Positions 63,788 to 64,000 of a stretch of DNA of 64,000 bases are shown piece by piece (position 1 is the stretch's first letter; the number at the start of each line of letters is the position of its first letter). The stretch is from Auanema rhodensis. Taxonomy: Eukaryota > Nematoda > Chromadorea > Rhabditida > Rhabditidae. The position numbers and the translations under genes were made by a program. A model generated the notes under the pieces. The model was not told the origin of the DNA. It saw only the letters and a program-made list of their open reading frames with translations, and ran no database searches. The stretch spans positions 14,580,131-14,644,130 of the forward strand of contig OZ059894.1 of the NCBI GenBank assembly GCA_964057225.1, read 5' to 3'.

Positions 63788-64000
63788 CTCCGTTTGCAAG
63801 CTTATCTTGCCTAGCTGCTTCTCTGACACATAGTATTAATCTCACTCCACTATTCAGGTGTAGAGTCTGCCTTCCTTCCAGCTGATGCAAGCGGCTTAGC
63901 TTAAATCTGACCTAAAGCTTATCCGCATCTCTCTTAGCCTAAACAACTGTGATGTTAATATCACAATCACTAATTCTCATAAGGATAAGGAAAGAAAATT

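Larger units (their letters stand above)
57724..64000. other. Gene-free region upstream of the Smaug-like gene
   Basis: No supportable gene on either strand. Features seen: a GA tract at about 59210-59245, a pair of GC boxes (GGGGCGGGCC at 60327-60336 and TGGGCGGGAGG at 60386-60396), a GACGACGTCGTC palindrome at 61723-61734 in a locally GC-richer stretch, and a near-perfect hairpin at 63732-63787. Further 5' non-coding exons of the Smaug-like gene may lie here, since the first exon called is only a candidate. Confidence 0.5.

Overview
This window is from an animal nuclear genome, almost certainly a nematode. The coding sequence is split into small exons by mostly 40-60 bp GT-AG introns in AT-rich DNA (roughly one third G+C by eye), and every recognisable protein is an animal family with a close nematode counterpart. 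Six multi-exon genes can be reconstructed: the 3' end of a trehalase (+), a SIX3/6-class homeobox gene like C. elegans ceh-32 (+), a TRM1 tRNA methyltransferase (-), a Cys-loop ligand-gated ion channel (-), a TTLL-15-like tubulin-ligase-family protein (-) and a Smaug/SAMD4-like SAM-domain protein (-). Intron 3' ends use TAG about as readily as CAG, and some appear to use AAG. That argues against a typical Caenorhabditis with its rigid TTTTCAG, but the species cannot be named from this evidence.

Layout. 1-1013: last six exons of the trehalase. 1014-15700: gene-free DNA upstream of the homeobox gene, with long (CT)n/(GA)n runs, ending in a short GC-rich promoter-like block (about 15745-15840) with a CCAAT box and two GC boxes. 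15895-19857: seven-exon ceh-32-like gene. 19858-26472: 3' UTR and intergenic DNA with one uncertain coding-like patch next to the methyltransferase 3' end. 26473-28671: 15-exon trmt-1-like gene. 29436-36374: a 199-bp satellite array of about 35 copies with visible higher-order structure. It is followed by AT-rich DNA with a tRNA-like relic, a GC-rich purine-strand minisatellite (about 37300-38640) and rearranged, mostly inverted satellite relics (38640-39240). 39426-41669: 15-exon Cys-loop channel. 43452-50295: 14-exon ttll-15-like gene with a 4.3-kb intron 3. 52701-57723: Smaug-like gene. 57724-64000: no recognisable gene, but one GC-box cluster and one long near-perfect hairpin.

The genes do not form one pathway. 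The strongest contextual signal is that, from memory, trehalase tre-3 and ceh-32 are also neighbours on C. elegans chromosome V (W05E10.4/W05E10.3), so this pair looks like old microsynteny. The items most worth following up are the satellite/minisatellite block, the channel whose pore-entry sequence departs from the anion-channel PAR signature, the AAG splice acceptors, and an miRNA-like hairpin between the ttll-15-like and Smaug-like genes.
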